A stretch of 64,000 nucleotides of DNA, taken from Ahrensia sp. GTDB taxonomy: Bacteria; Pseudomonadota; Alphaproteobacteria; Rhizobiales; Rhizobiaceae. The notes beneath the pieces were generated by a model. The model searched no databases. It saw only the letters and a program-made list of their open reading frames with translations, and had not been told where the DNA came from. A program made the translations under genes and the position numbers. Below are positions 52,340 to 60,989 of the stretch, in pieces (within the stretch, counting starts at the first letter, position 1; each line of letters starts with the position of its first letter). The stretch is taken from NCBI GenBank assembly GCA_002698425.1, contig NZXU01000006.1:15290-79289 (forward strand), in the 5' to 3' direction.

Positions 52340-54268
52340 CTAATCCCTCCTCTTCCCTTTCGTCCGCGTCTTTCGCGCCATCTTTTTGAAATCCAGCCCC
52401 TCGAACACCGAGAAATCGATGTCCGAATTAAGCGGTAGCCTGACCATCTCGCGCGCCCTGATCTCGCTGATCGACTTGAAACCGTAGTTATCGTGCTCGT
52501 CGTCGCCCACGGTGTGACCCGCCTGCAGCCTGCGGTCACGAGGATCAACTTTGGCGTCACGCATGTCCTCGATGTTTCCTGCACGTAAAGAGTGGAAGAC
52601 TTCCCTGCGTCCGGGCTCGATTCCCGCTCTCAGGAACAGGCGCTGCATATAGGACGACGCGCTCTTGCTTGGGTCCTTCAGCTTCATGATCTCGCCGAAC
52701 ACGAACCGGTCGCCCTGTGCCCTTGCCCAGTCGATGAATCCAATGTCCTTCAGAAAAGAATGCAGGACGAAGAACCCGGTGCTGGCGTCGGTCTTGATCG
52801 GGACGCGTTGCCAGACGCCACCCTGCTTCACGATACCGTCCGTCTCGGCGATCCAGACGCCGGGATATTTTTCACGGATGTCGGTTCCGATAAGATGAAT
52901 CAGCAAGCCCAGCCTGCGCCCCGTCAGGTGGCCGAGAAGCGGCAACATTGTTTCATCCAGCAGGCCGCTTTCGACTCCCGTACGAAACACCGACGAAATC
53001 GCAGCAGCGCTGAGCGGTTGGGATGACTTCGGACGTGCGGCGGTGCCGGGATAGTGGATCCGGACCTTTTCGAAAGGATCTCGGAAATCGTACTCGGCGG
53101 CCCCCTCGGCCATGACCGTCCTCACTATCCAGAGATAGCCGTTCTTGAGCGAACTCATGGAGAGCGGCTTTAGATGGAGGTCGCGATTGTCCTCAATGAT
53201 CTCGCGCGCGCTCAAGCTCTCCGGGCGTTTGTTGTTGTTTCCGGGCCAGTACTGCAGCAGCCGCGTGTACGCCTTGATATCCGTGCCAGTATAGGTGTCG
53301 ATCGGATGGTCGCCGATCAGTTCGGCAAACAGATCGGCTCTCCACCGGGCCGTGCGGATGTCCTTGCTGTCTGCCCCCGCCTTCGTCTCCCAGGATTTGA
53401 AGTAGGCTCTCGCCACCTTGCTAAATTTCGGAAGCCCTGAATGTTTTCTCGGAACGAAGCGACGGTCCTTGTCCAATTCGTCTTCATCCTGATCGTCGTC
53501 GTTGCCGGACTCCGCTTCCGGACCGGCGTATCCCGGCTCAGCGCGGGACAATGGGATTTCGGCAGGGACGGAAGCAGCCGGTTCGCGCGACGTAAAGGCA
53601 AGCCCTGCTTGAGGCATGGGCTGCGCGCGAAAAGTTTTCGGCTGTTCAGCGGTTTCTCCTTCCGGCCTCGGCGCTACCGTCGACATAAGCTTGTCGGCGT
53701 AGCGCTGCCTCAGCACGTCGACGTTTTCCCTTACCAGCTGGTTTCCGCCCTCGCCTTTGGCGAGTTCGCGGCCCAGTTCCACCAGGCCCTTCCACCCCTG
53801 AGAGCGGACCTCGTCCTCAGGCGTCATCGGCGGTACCGGATTCGAAACGACCTGCAGCGCCATCCTTAACGCACCCTTCGTTTCAATGACGGCCTCCAGA
53901 TAACCGGGATCAAGATAATACGGCGCGTCGGTTGCTGTGCCGTCACCCTTCCGATTGTCGTCGTCTCTGTCGCCCATTCGTCTCGTCAGCATCCTTTCAA
54001 AGCAGGCACGTGCCTCGGCGGCCAGCAGGTCCGCCAGGCGGCGTGCCTTGCGCGCGGGGCATGCCCCGAGACTGATCCTGATCGGCCGCGAGCCGCGCCC
54101 GCCGCCAAGTTCTACAGGAAGCCTGATCTGGAAAAGGTAAACGGAGCCAGAGCGCACCAGGTAGGGGCCGGGGCCCCTGCCCTTTTTCAGGCGCGCCGGC
54201 TCGTGTTCTATCTCCTCGCGCGATACACGGGACGATACACCGCGCGATACACCGAACTCTCCTGCCAT
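52340..54268 (-). CDS. int: Tyrosine recombinase (integrase) of the genomic island
   Basis: 642 aa from ATG 54268 (AAGGG 9 bp upstream; a TTG two codons earlier is also possible). Long N-terminal DNA-binding region, then the catalytic domain (about 430-615) with all key residues: Arg in HLTGRRLGLL, HSLRAGNIEDM (His-x-x-Arg box), AGHTVGDDEHDNYG with the later His and the nucleophile Tyr. Starts 85 bp from the tRNA-Ser attachment site and reads away from it. The N-terminal codons encode the 12-bp GATACAC repeats. Intact, so the island may still excise. Confidence 0.92.
   Translation of the reverse strand: MAGEFGVSRGVSSRVSREEIEHEPARLKKGRGPGPYLVRSGSVYLFQIRLPVELGGGRGSRPIRISLGACPARKARRLADLLAAEARACFERMLTRRMGDRDDDNRKGDGTATDAPYYLDPGYLEAVIETKGALRMALQVVSNPVPPMTPEDEVRSQGWKGLVELGRELAKGEGGNQLVRENVDVLRQRYADKLMSTVAPRPEGETAEQPKTFRAQPMPQAGLAFTSREPAASVPAEIPLSRAEPGYAGPEAESGNDDDQDEDELDKDRRFVPRKHSGLPKFSKVARAYFKSWETKAGADSKDIRTARWRADLFAELIGDHPIDTYTGTDIKAYTRLLQYWPGNNNKRPESLSAREIIEDNRDLHLKPLSMSSLKNGYLWIVRTVMAEGAAEYDFRDPFEKVRIHYPGTAARPKSSQPLSAAAISSVFRTGVESGLLDETMLPLLGHLTGRRLGLLIHLIGTDIREKYPGVWIAETDGIVKQGGVWQRVPIKTDASTGFFVLHSFLKDIGFIDWARAQGDRFVFGEIMKLKDPSKSASSYMQRLFLRAGIEPGRREVFHSLRAGNIEDMRDAKVDPRDRRLQAGHTVGDDEHDNYGFKSISEIRAREMVRLPLNSDIDFSVFEGLDFKKMARKTRTKGKRRD
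53628..53640. repeat. Dispersed inverted repeat, copy 5 (CGAAAA-G-TTTTCG), inside int
   Basis: Identical to the core of copies 1 and 4, but within the integrase coding region. Confidence 0.45.
54221..54252. repeat. Three CGATACAC repeats, 12-bp period (candidate integrase arm sites, right)
   Basis: Exact CGATACAC at 54221, 54233 and 54245. Lies inside the start of int, about 100 bp from the core. Mirrors the array at 14655-14686. Confidence 0.55.
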
Positions 54269-54352
54269 AGCCAAATGCCCTTAAACTGGGCGAAAGAGCC
54301 TCTATTCGGCCGGAAATGCGGGAAAGCTCATGGCGGAGAGAGAAAAATCCGC

Positions 54353-54443
54353 TGGCGGAGAGGAAGGGATTCGAACCCTCGAGACGGGATCACCGCCTAC
54401 TCCCTTAGCAGGGGAGCGCCTTCGACCACTCGGCCACCTCTCC
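54353..54443 (-). tRNA. tRNA-Ser(GCU)
   Basis: 91 nt with encoded CCA. Acceptor GGAGAGG pairs with CCTCTCC, discriminator G. Anticodon stem CTCCC/GGGAG encloses CTGCTAA, giving anticodon GCU. A long variable arm (TAGGCGGTGATCCCGTCT) marks a class II serine tRNA; T-arm GAGGGTTCGAATCCCTTC. Its 3' 17 bases are the island attachment site; the gene remains whole. Confidence 0.97.
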
Positions 54444-54584
54444 GCGAGCCACGCCCGTACCATGATTCAATTGCCTGTCCAAGGTTTTTTGGCCCCGCCG
54501 CGCGGCGGCCTCGTCCGCCTTTCATCTTGACAGATTTGCGCGTTGCGGCTTGCTGACTGCGGGTAAACCGGAGAATCGCACTGC

Positions 54585-55685
54585 ATGCCGTCAGCCAATT
54601 CCCTTGTCGCCTCGCTGCCCGCGACCATTCCCTTCGTCGGGCCGGAGCGGCTTGAGCGCGAAAACGGCGGGGCGTTCAAGGCCCGCCTCGGCGCAAATGA
54701 ATGCAATTTCGGCTGCTCGCCGGATGCGATTACGGCGATGGACCGGGCGGCGCGCGACGATGTCTGGAAATACAGCGATCCCGAGGTCTGGGAGCTGCGC
54801 CAGGCGCTGGCGGGGCATATCGGCATCTCCATGGACGAGTTGGTCGTCGGGCCGGGCATCGACAATCTCTTGGGCCTGACCGTGCGGATCTTCTCCGATG
54901 CGGGCGATCCGATCGTCACGTCGGCGGGCGCCTACCCGACTTTCAACTATCATGTCGCCGGTTTCGGCCGCCGTCTCGTCACGGTACCCTATCGCGACGA
55001 CAAGGAGGATCTGGACGCGCTTGCCACCGCGGCGGAGCGCGAGCGGGCGAAAATCGTCTATCTGTCCAATCCCGACAATCCGATGGGCACCTGGTGGAGC
55101 GGCGCGGCGATCGAGGCTTTCATCGACATGCTGCCCGACGAGACGCTGCTGATCCTCGACGAGGCCTATGGCGAACTGGCACCCGACGGCGTCAGGCCGA
55201 GCATCGACACCGGCCGCCGCAACGTGCTGCGCTTCCGCACCTTCTCCAAGGCCTACGGCTTGGCCGGGTTGCGCGTCGGCTATGTGTTCGGCCCGGCCGA
55301 TCTCTGCGTGCAATATCACAAGGTACGCGATCATTTCGGCGTCAACGTCATGGCGCAGCATGCGGCGCTCGCCGCACTGGCCGACCAGAAATGGCTCGAA
55401 CAGGTCTCCGTGCATTTCGAGGCGGCGCGCAAGCATATCGCGGCAATCGCCACGGCGAACGGCCTCGCGCCGCTTCCGTCGGCGACAAATTTCGTCACCA
55501 TCGATTGCGGCCGTGACGGCGACTACGCCTTGCGCGTTCTCAAGGAGCTCAATGCGCGCGACGTCTTCATCCGCAAGCCAGGCGCGCCGGGCATCGACCG
55601 CTGCATCAGGGTCAGCTGCGGCCTGCCGCACGAGCTAGATTACTTCGAAGCCGCTCTGCCCGAAGCCCTGAAGGCGGCCGAATAG
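54585..55685 (+). CDS. PLP-dependent aminotransferase, histidinol-phosphate aminotransferase-like
   Basis: 366 aa. Fold type I enzyme: VVGPGIDNLLGL, NPDNPMGTWW, LILDEAYGEL and the lysine motif RTFSKAYGLAGLRVGY that binds PLP. HisC-like length and motif order. Ribosome site GGAGAA before the ATG. It lies alone, not in a his operon, so it may serve another amino acid; HisC-family membership is safe, substrate is not. Confidence 0.85.
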   Translation: MPSANSLVASLPATIPFVGPERLERENGGAFKARLGANECNFGCSPDAITAMDRAARDDVWKYSDPEVWELRQALAGHIGISMDELVVGPGIDNLLGLTVRIFSDAGDPIVTSAGAYPTFNYHVAGFGRRLVTVPYRDDKEDLDALATAAERERAKIVYLSNPDNPMGTWWSGAAIEAFIDMLPDETLLILDEAYGELAPDGVRPSIDTGRRNVLRFRTFSKAYGLAGLRVGYVFGPADLCVQYHKVRDHFGVNVMAQHAALAALADQKWLEQVSVHFEAARKHIAAIATANGLAPLPSATNFVTIDCGRDGDYALRVLKELNARDVFIRKPGAPGIDRCIRVSCGLPHELDYFEAALPEALKAAE

Positions 55686-55733
55686 GCCTCGGAACGGATT
55701 GCCGGAAGGCCCGGCCCGGTTTATTTTGCTGCA

Positions 55734-56399
55734 ATGCAAAAAGACAACGCCGCCGAGAACGACAGCCCCCCGCCTATCGATGACGCCGGTATCGGACCGC
55801 AACGCAGCCGGCACTCGATCGCCGAGGATATCTTCGCCATCCTGGTCGGCACGGCGCTGGTCTCTTTCGGCGTCTTTCTCTACCAGCAGGCGGGACTGGT
55901 GTTGGGCGGGCTCGCCGGCGTGGCGCTGATCCTCAACTATCTGACGCCCTTCGAGTTCGGCGCGATCTTCTTCGCGATCAACCTGCCCTTCTACCTGTTC
56001 GGGATCGGCAGCCTCGGCTGGCGCTACATCATCCGCACCTTCTGCGCGGTCACGGCAATGTCGGTCATCGTGCGGCTGCTGCCGGCGGGCGTCGACGTGT
56101 CCTTCGTCCATCCGCTGGTCGCCTCGATGATGGGCGGCGCGATGATCGGGCTGGGGTTGCTGGCGCTGTTCCGCCACGGCGCAGGCCTGGGCGGGGTCAA
56201 TATCCTGGTCGCCTTCCTGCAGGAGCGCTTCGGCCTTCGCGCCGGCTATGTGCAGCTCGGCATCGACCTCCTGATCCTCGCTTCGGGTGCCTTCGTCGTC
56301 TCGCCGGCGCAACTCGCGTGGTCGGTCGCCGGTGCGGTGGTGTTCAACATGATCCTCGGCATCAACCACAAGCCGGGCCGCTACATGGCGTTCAGCTAG
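55734..56399 (+). CDS. YitT-family membrane protein
   Basis: 221 aa. A 35-residue cytoplasmic head, then five to six membrane helices with the YitT/DUF161 pattern LVLGGLAGVALILNYLTP, FFAINLPFYLFGIGSLGWRY and LGLLALFRHGAGLGGVNIL. Function of the family is poorly known. Follows the aminotransferase after 48 bp. Confidence 0.85.
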   Translation: MQKDNAAENDSPPPIDDAGIGPQRSRHSIAEDIFAILVGTALVSFGVFLYQQAGLVLGGLAGVALILNYLTPFEFGAIFFAINLPFYLFGIGSLGWRYIIRTFCAVTAMSVIVRLLPAGVDVSFVHPLVASMMGGAMIGLGLLALFRHGAGLGGVNILVAFLQERFGLRAGYVQLGIDLLILASGAFVVSPAQLAWSVAGAVVFNMILGINHKPGRYMAFS

Positions 56400-56463
56400 G
56401 ATCGCTTCTCGACCGGACGGGCGGCGAGGCCTATCATACCGCCGCGAGGATCGGGGAGAGCTT

Positions 56464-56829
56464 GTGCGTTATCATCATCTTTATTGCGACGAAGCGGGCG
56501 TCAGCCATTGGCGCAACGTCGAGATCGCGATTGAGGAGCGCGTTTTTGCGCCGCCGGCCGCGGGCATCCATGTCTCGGAGCCGGAACTGGTCAAGGCGCT
56601 GATGTTCCTGAAACTTCACGCCGGCTGGAGCGAACCGGCCCATCCGACGCCGAAGCGGCAGACTCTTGTCTGCCTGGCCGGCGCCGTGCTGGTGACCGCC
56701 GGTGACGGCGAAACCCGCGAAATCGCCAAGGGCGATGTCTGGCGCATGGAGGATATCGGCGGCGAAGGCCACCACACCCGCGTCATCGGCGAGGCGGATT
56801 TCGAGGCGATGGTCGTCCAGTACGACTGA
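56464..56829 (+). CDS. Small cupin-like protein
   Basis: 121 aa from GTG 56464. One cupin barrel: HPTPKRQTLVCLAGAVLVTA, then GDGETREIAKGDVWRMED and GEGHHTRVIGEADFEAM, with histidines and a Glu placed for metal binding. Probably binds a small ligand; substrate unknown. Confidence 0.75.
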   Translation: MRYHHLYCDEAGVSHWRNVEIAIEERVFAPPAAGIHVSEPELVKALMFLKLHAGWSEPAHPTPKRQTLVCLAGAVLVTAGDGETREIAKGDVWRMEDIGGEGHHTRVIGEADFEAMVVQYD

Positions 56830-56957
56830 ACCGCCCTGCCCGCGAAAAGCTCCGCTTGGCGGAAACCGGGACCGAAGGGGCGCGGCCCATCCCCATGCCG
56901 CCGCGCCCACTCCGTCCCGGAGCCCCTTCCCCCGTGAAGGCTTATCAGACGCCTGCC

Positions 56958-57224
56958 TTAGTGGCAGGTCATCCACTGGCGCGCCTCGCGCAGTGCGCGG
57001 GCCAGTTCGTCCTTGGACATCGTCTCGGCCACCTCGGCACGCAACAGCGCGGCGCGCGGGCATCCCTTGATAGCGGCGATGTTGAACCATTTGTGGGCAG
57101 CGACCATGTCGGTATCGCATTCGCGGCCCGTGGCATACATCATGCCCATTTCGAAAAGGATTTCGGCGTTGTTCGCGGCGCCGAGAGCCGCCATGTCTGC
57201 ATTCTCGATCTCGATGCGTGCCAT
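56958..57224 (-). CDS. Sel1-repeat protein (single repeat)
   Basis: 88 aa containing ILFEMGMMYATGRECDTD then MVAAHKWFNIAAIKG, one and a half Sel1/TPR-like repeats. Short cytoplasmic protein, probably a protein-binding adaptor. Conserved small Sel1 proteins of this type are common in Hyphomicrobiales. Confidence 0.8.
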   Translation of the reverse strand: MARIEIENADMAALGAANNAEILFEMGMMYATGRECDTDMVAAHKWFNIAAIKGCPRAALLRAEVAETMSKDELARALREARQWMTCH

Positions 57225-57638
57225 CGTAACTGTTCCTTCAGTCCCCGTTTCAACTCCCGAGGCCGCCGCTCTTTTGCGTTACCGGCTGGCTTTCGGTGCG
57301 ATGGGTCGAGAATGGCGCGGCCGGCTGAATCCCTCGCTAAAAAGCGTGCTTAATGCCCGACAAACAAAACTAAAATTCTTCGTAAACTTGACTCTAGGTT
57401 AACCAGACAAACCACTGTTTTTCCGAATATTTCTCCCGAAATTGCATCGAATTTTCCCGGCCTGATGAAAGCCTTTGTTCACCGTGATCCACGAACCGGA
57501 TCGGCTCGAACGTAGTTTTCAGCGGCGTTTTTCACCTGCGAACGGAGCTATCGAGACGCTTGAACTGAAGATTACTTTTACGTAATAGTCAATGAACACG
57601 GCGCGGCATCGGGCCGGCCGCTGTATCGGGAGGAATTC
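57225..57638. other. Divergent non-coding region
   Basis: 414 bp between the leftward Sel1 gene and the rightward DUF2147 gene. The AT-rich stretch at about 57350-57480 should hold the promoters. No repeat or RNA recognised. Confidence 0.45.
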
Positions 57639-57980
57639 ATGATCCGACAGTTCATTCTCGCCGGCGCAATTGCCGGCGCCGTTGCATTTCCGGCGCTGGC
57701 CGACCCTATCGAGGGCAACTGGAAAACCCAGAGCGGCGAGACGGCGGGCATCGCGTCTTGCGGCGGAAGCTTCTGCATCAAGCTCAAGACGGGCACCTAT
57801 GCCGGCAAGCAGATCGGCAAGATGAGCGCCAACGGCGCCAACAAATACAAGGGCTCCATCACCGATCCGTCCGACAACAAGACCTATTCCGGTTCGGCGA
57901 CGCTTTCGGGCTCGGTCCTGAAGATGAAGGGCTGCGTTCTGGCGGTCCTGTGCAAGACGCAGACCTGGAACAAGCTGTAG
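57639..57980 (+). CDS. DUF2147-family small secreted protein
   Basis: 113 aa. Signal peptide (MIRQFILAGAIAGAVAFPAL, cleaved after ALA), then DPIEGNWKTQSGETAGIASC and KMKGCVLAVLCKTQTWNKL, matching the DUF2147 lipocalin-like fold with two disulfides. Ribosome site GGGAGGAA precedes the ATG. Periplasmic; function unknown. Confidence 0.85.
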   Translation: MIRQFILAGAIAGAVAFPALADPIEGNWKTQSGETAGIASCGGSFCIKLKTGTYAGKQIGKMSANGANKYKGSITDPSDNKTYSGSATLSGSVLKMKGCVLAVLCKTQTWNKL

Positions 57981-58009
57981 GCGCCGGCATCGTATCGATA
58001 CACAAGACA

Positions 58010-58038
58010 GGCGGCGCCCATCTCGCGCCGCCTTTTTT
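58010..58038 (+). terminator. Rho-independent terminator after the DUF2147 gene
   Basis: GGCGGCG stem, nine-base loop, CGCCGCC, then TTTTTT, starting 29 bp after the stop codon. Confidence 0.9.
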
Positions 58039-58214
58039 GCTTCTACAAAAGAAGTCCGTACGGGCGTATCGACGCCGTCCTCCCATCGACGATCTGTTGA
58101 ACGCGCCACGGCCTGCCTCGCGATCGCGGCCGTCCTGTCAAAGCTCGCATGTGCAGCCTTGACCGAAACGCCGCCACCAAATTTATTTGGAGGAGTATTG
58201 GCGGGGGGACAGCA

Positions 58215-58577
58215 ATGAACAAATTACCCACGATTCTCGCGGCGATGCTGACAAGTCTGCTCTTACTGAGTGGACTGTCGCCTTCGTCTGCCGGTTCCGG
58301 TCAAACGGGGCCGCTCATGCTTTCCGATCAGCAGATGATCAGGCTGACAATTACGAGCGGGCCGGGCAGCGACCGGAAAGGCAGTCTTGGGATAGGCAAG
58401 TTCCGGCAGGGATTCAGTGCGAAATACAACACGTTCGGCGGGAGGGATCACCCCGTGCTCGTTCACACTCGCTCCAAGCTCACCTACAAAGGGCCGAGAA
58501 CAACGTGCACCCTGACCATTGACCGCAAGATCCGCTGCAAGAACGGGGCTTCCGGCACTTGGGACTACGAGAACTAG
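58215..58577 (+). CDS. Small secreted hypothetical protein
   Basis: 120 aa from ATG 58215 (GGGGGGA 5 bp upstream). Signal peptide MNKLPTILAAMLTSLLLLSG, cleaved near PSSAG. The mature part is basic with two cysteines (RTTCTLTIDRKIRCKNG) that may form one disulfide. No family recognised. Upstream frame to 58149 lacks a ribosome site. Confidence 0.7.
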   Translation: MNKLPTILAAMLTSLLLLSGLSPSSAGSGQTGPLMLSDQQMIRLTITSGPGSDRKGSLGIGKFRQGFSAKYNTFGGRDHPVLVHTRSKLTYKGPRTTCTLTIDRKIRCKNGASGTWDYEN

Positions 58578-58610
58578 CTGGCTGCTACTTCGGTACCCGT
58601 GACCGTCCCG

Positions 58611-60785
58611 TCAGAACGGCACGGTCAGCGTCACCTTTCCGTCGACGCTCAGCGTCGAGTTCGTGTCCGTGCCAATGGCGATACGGGCGCTGACATTCGC
58701 GCCGCCCGCCGCCATCGCCTGGAACTTCACGCCGCCGAATATGCCGGCACCTGTGGTGACGTCGTCCGCGCCGAGCCCGATCGCCGTCCCCGCCGCGCTC
58801 GCCGACAGGCCGGCATCGGTGCTCGCATCGGCCTCGAAGCGCAGGAAGGGCGTCAACGTGCCGCCGCCGAACACGAATGGCGCGCCGGCCTCGAGGCTAG
58901 CATGGAAATGGTGTGAGGCGACGCCCGAGATCGCGGCGCCGAGGCTGTCCAGATCCATCGTGTTGCCGAAGAAGCCATTATACCCGGCCGTGCCTTCGAA
59001 CACGAAACGCGTTGCGGCGGGGGTGTAGACAAAGCCGGTGTCGAAGCCGGCGATCATCCCGGTCGTCGATCCGTCGCCGCTGGCGAGCGCCGAACTGTCG
59101 ATGCGCGCCTCCGCGCCGCCGAGCCATGCATTGCCGCTGATCGTCTTGTCCGGCGAAACCGAACGCGCCGCACGAATGCCAGCGAAGCCGGCGAGAAAAC
59201 GCGTGTCGTGGACGCCGTCATCGAGGGACGCGCCGTAGAGCGCGCCACCGGCGAAGAAACCGAAAGCGCCATCGCCATGATCCCAGTTGCGCCCGGCGAC
59301 GAAGCCTCCGCCACCGAGGTCGAAACCCTGCGTCATCGCCGCCGCATCGAAGCCGGACCATCCGCCGAAGGCGCGCGTCCAGAAAAGCCGGTCGGTTGAC
59401 GGGGGTGTCCCGATCGCCTCGGAAAGGTCCATGCCGAACGCGGACACCGAGGCGTCGATGGCCGTGAAGGGCGAGGAGTCGATCGCAATGACGGTGGGCA
59501 CGCTCGGGAGCGGCGCGGAGGTGGCGCCTTTCAAAGGCGGCGCGCCGATGACCGGCGTTACATAGATCGCGTTGTAGCCGTTCAACTCGACGTCGTAGCT
59601 GTCGTCCGCCAGCATGAACACGCCAGAGACCGGTCCGACGATCGCGAATGTGTTATCGCCCGTGCCGAGATCGATCAGGCCGTCGATCAGCGATCCGGTC
59701 CCGACCTGCAGCGTGTCGTTACCGCCCCTGAGCGCCACCGCCGTTCCGCCGGTGCCGATAATCGTGCCGGTGTTGAGGATCGTCTGGTCGGCGCTGTCGG
59801 CCTCGTCGGCATTGATGCCGATATGGCCGGAAATGAAGCCGGAATTGGTGACAAGGGACGGCCCCGTGCCGTTCTCGTCGAAATCGATGCCATCCTCGCC
59901 GCCGACGGAAATGATCGTGCCGGTGTTCAGCACCGTACCGTCGTCCAGATCGATGCCGTCCTGCACGCCGGTCACATAGAGCGTCCCGGTGTTGACGATC
60001 GTCGCGCCGCTGCCGGCATTGATCGCATCGTCGACCGAATTGATCGTGCCACGATTGATAACGATCACGCCGTAATCGTTGGCGTTGACGCCCTCCTTGC
60101 CGGCGAAGATCGTGCCGTCATTGACGACCATGGAGTTCTCGCCGGCCTGGATGCCGTCATCGCCGGCATCGATCACGCCGTTGGCGGTGTTGGTGACATC
60201 GCCATTGGCGCCGACCCGGATGCCGTCTGATTCCGCCCCGACCGTGCCGGCATTGGTCACCGTCACATCGTCTCCCTCGGCATCGATGCCGCGGTCGCCG
60301 CCAACAACCGAGCCGTTGTTGGTAATGGTCGTGCCCTCGCCCGCCTGGATACCCTCGTCGCCGCCGGTGATCGTACCGTTGTTGACGATGACGGCGTCCT
60401 TGTCGACGTGGACGCCGTCCTTGGCTTCCGACGTGATGTGGCCATTGTTGGTGAGGATGACGTCGTCGTCGGCCTCGATGGCGTGATCGTCCTCGGAAGC
60501 GACCGACCCGTCATTGGTGATTTCGACATCGTCCTTGACCAGGATGCCCTGATCCTCGGCGTCGATGACCGCGCCGGTCTCGACGGTCACGGTGCCGTCG
60601 TCGAACCCGTCATCGCGGAAGCCGCCGCTCGTGCCCGTGCAGACCACGTCGTCGCCGTCATTGGCCGGGTCGGGCGTGCAGTCCGCCCGGGAAACGTCGA
60701 TCGACAGCGAGAGCGCCAGAACGGACACTCCACACAGGAGGCCCGCGCCCTTGAGCGCGGAGCCGATACGCGAAACGCACAGCAT
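58611..60785 (-). CDS. Autotransporter-like outer membrane protein with repetitive passenger
   Basis: 724 aa from ATG 60785 (AAGGGG upstream). Signal peptide ends near SRADC. Residues about 45-390 are a beta-helix passenger of 20- to 24-residue repeats such as ITNNGSVVGGDRGIDAEGDD (N-N-G-x-I...D-x-I turns), rich in Asp and nearly free of Lys and Arg. A linker follows, then a C-terminal beta barrel (about 450-724) whose last strand ends VTLTVPF with terminal Phe. Probably a surface or secreted adhesin-like protein. Convergent with the small secreted gene. Confidence 0.82.
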   Translation of the reverse strand: MLCVSRIGSALKGAGLLCGVSVLALSLSIDVSRADCTPDPANDGDDVVCTGTSGGFRDDGFDDGTVTVETGAVIDAEDQGILVKDDVEITNDGSVASEDDHAIEADDDVILTNNGHITSEAKDGVHVDKDAVIVNNGTITGGDEGIQAGEGTTITNNGSVVGGDRGIDAEGDDVTVTNAGTVGAESDGIRVGANGDVTNTANGVIDAGDDGIQAGENSMVVNDGTIFAGKEGVNANDYGVIVINRGTINSVDDAINAGSGATIVNTGTLYVTGVQDGIDLDDGTVLNTGTIISVGGEDGIDFDENGTGPSLVTNSGFISGHIGINADEADSADQTILNTGTIIGTGGTAVALRGGNDTLQVGTGSLIDGLIDLGTGDNTFAIVGPVSGVFMLADDSYDVELNGYNAIYVTPVIGAPPLKGATSAPLPSVPTVIAIDSSPFTAIDASVSAFGMDLSEAIGTPPSTDRLFWTRAFGGWSGFDAAAMTQGFDLGGGGFVAGRNWDHGDGAFGFFAGGALYGASLDDGVHDTRFLAGFAGIRAARSVSPDKTISGNAWLGGAEARIDSSALASGDGSTTGMIAGFDTGFVYTPAATRFVFEGTAGYNGFFGNTMDLDSLGAAISGVASHHFHASLEAGAPFVFGGGTLTPFLRFEADASTDAGLSASAAGTAIGLGADDVTTGAGIFGGVKFQAMAAGGANVSARIAIGTDTNSTLSVDGKVTLTVPF

Positions 60786-60989
60786 GAATATCAACCCCTT
60801 GATTTCATTCGCCTGCGATGTAGCAGCGGCGAGGCCGCTCCCGATGACAGTTCGATGACATGCGGCATGAAATCTGCAGCTGTGGCATCACTGCAACGTG
60901 AGCGGCCGACGCCGCCTTTCGCCATTGATTGGCGCCGGCGCGTAGTTACCTAGCGAATGTCAAAATCTTATCCCGACATGGAATGAGCC

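Larger units (their letters stand above)
14574..54369. mobile_element. Genomic island of about 39.8 kb integrated at tRNA-Ser(GCU)
   Basis: The 17-bp sequence TGGCGGAGAGGAAGGGA occurs at 14574-14590 and again at 54353-54369, where it is the CCA end and acceptor/T-arm strand of tRNA-Ser. Both copies have the same orientation. The only integrase gene in the window ends its coding start 85 bp inside the tRNA copy, reading away from the tRNA as in typical tRNA islands. Cargo is nitrate respiration, an unknown protease/nuclease cassette, an exporter and defence genes. No conjugation genes (relaxase, type IV secretion) are visible, so it is integrative but perhaps not self-transmissible. The repeat and integrase are seen directly; that the whole interval moved as one unit is inference. 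Confidence 0.8.

Noticed and set aside
54331..54340. Second TGGCGGAGAG next to the tRNA as another attachment site
   Set aside because: Only 10 bp match and no partner elsewhere; possibly a short tandem duplication.
57996..58003. CGATACAC outside the island
   Set aside because: Single 8-mer without the 12-bp phased neighbours, expected by chance.
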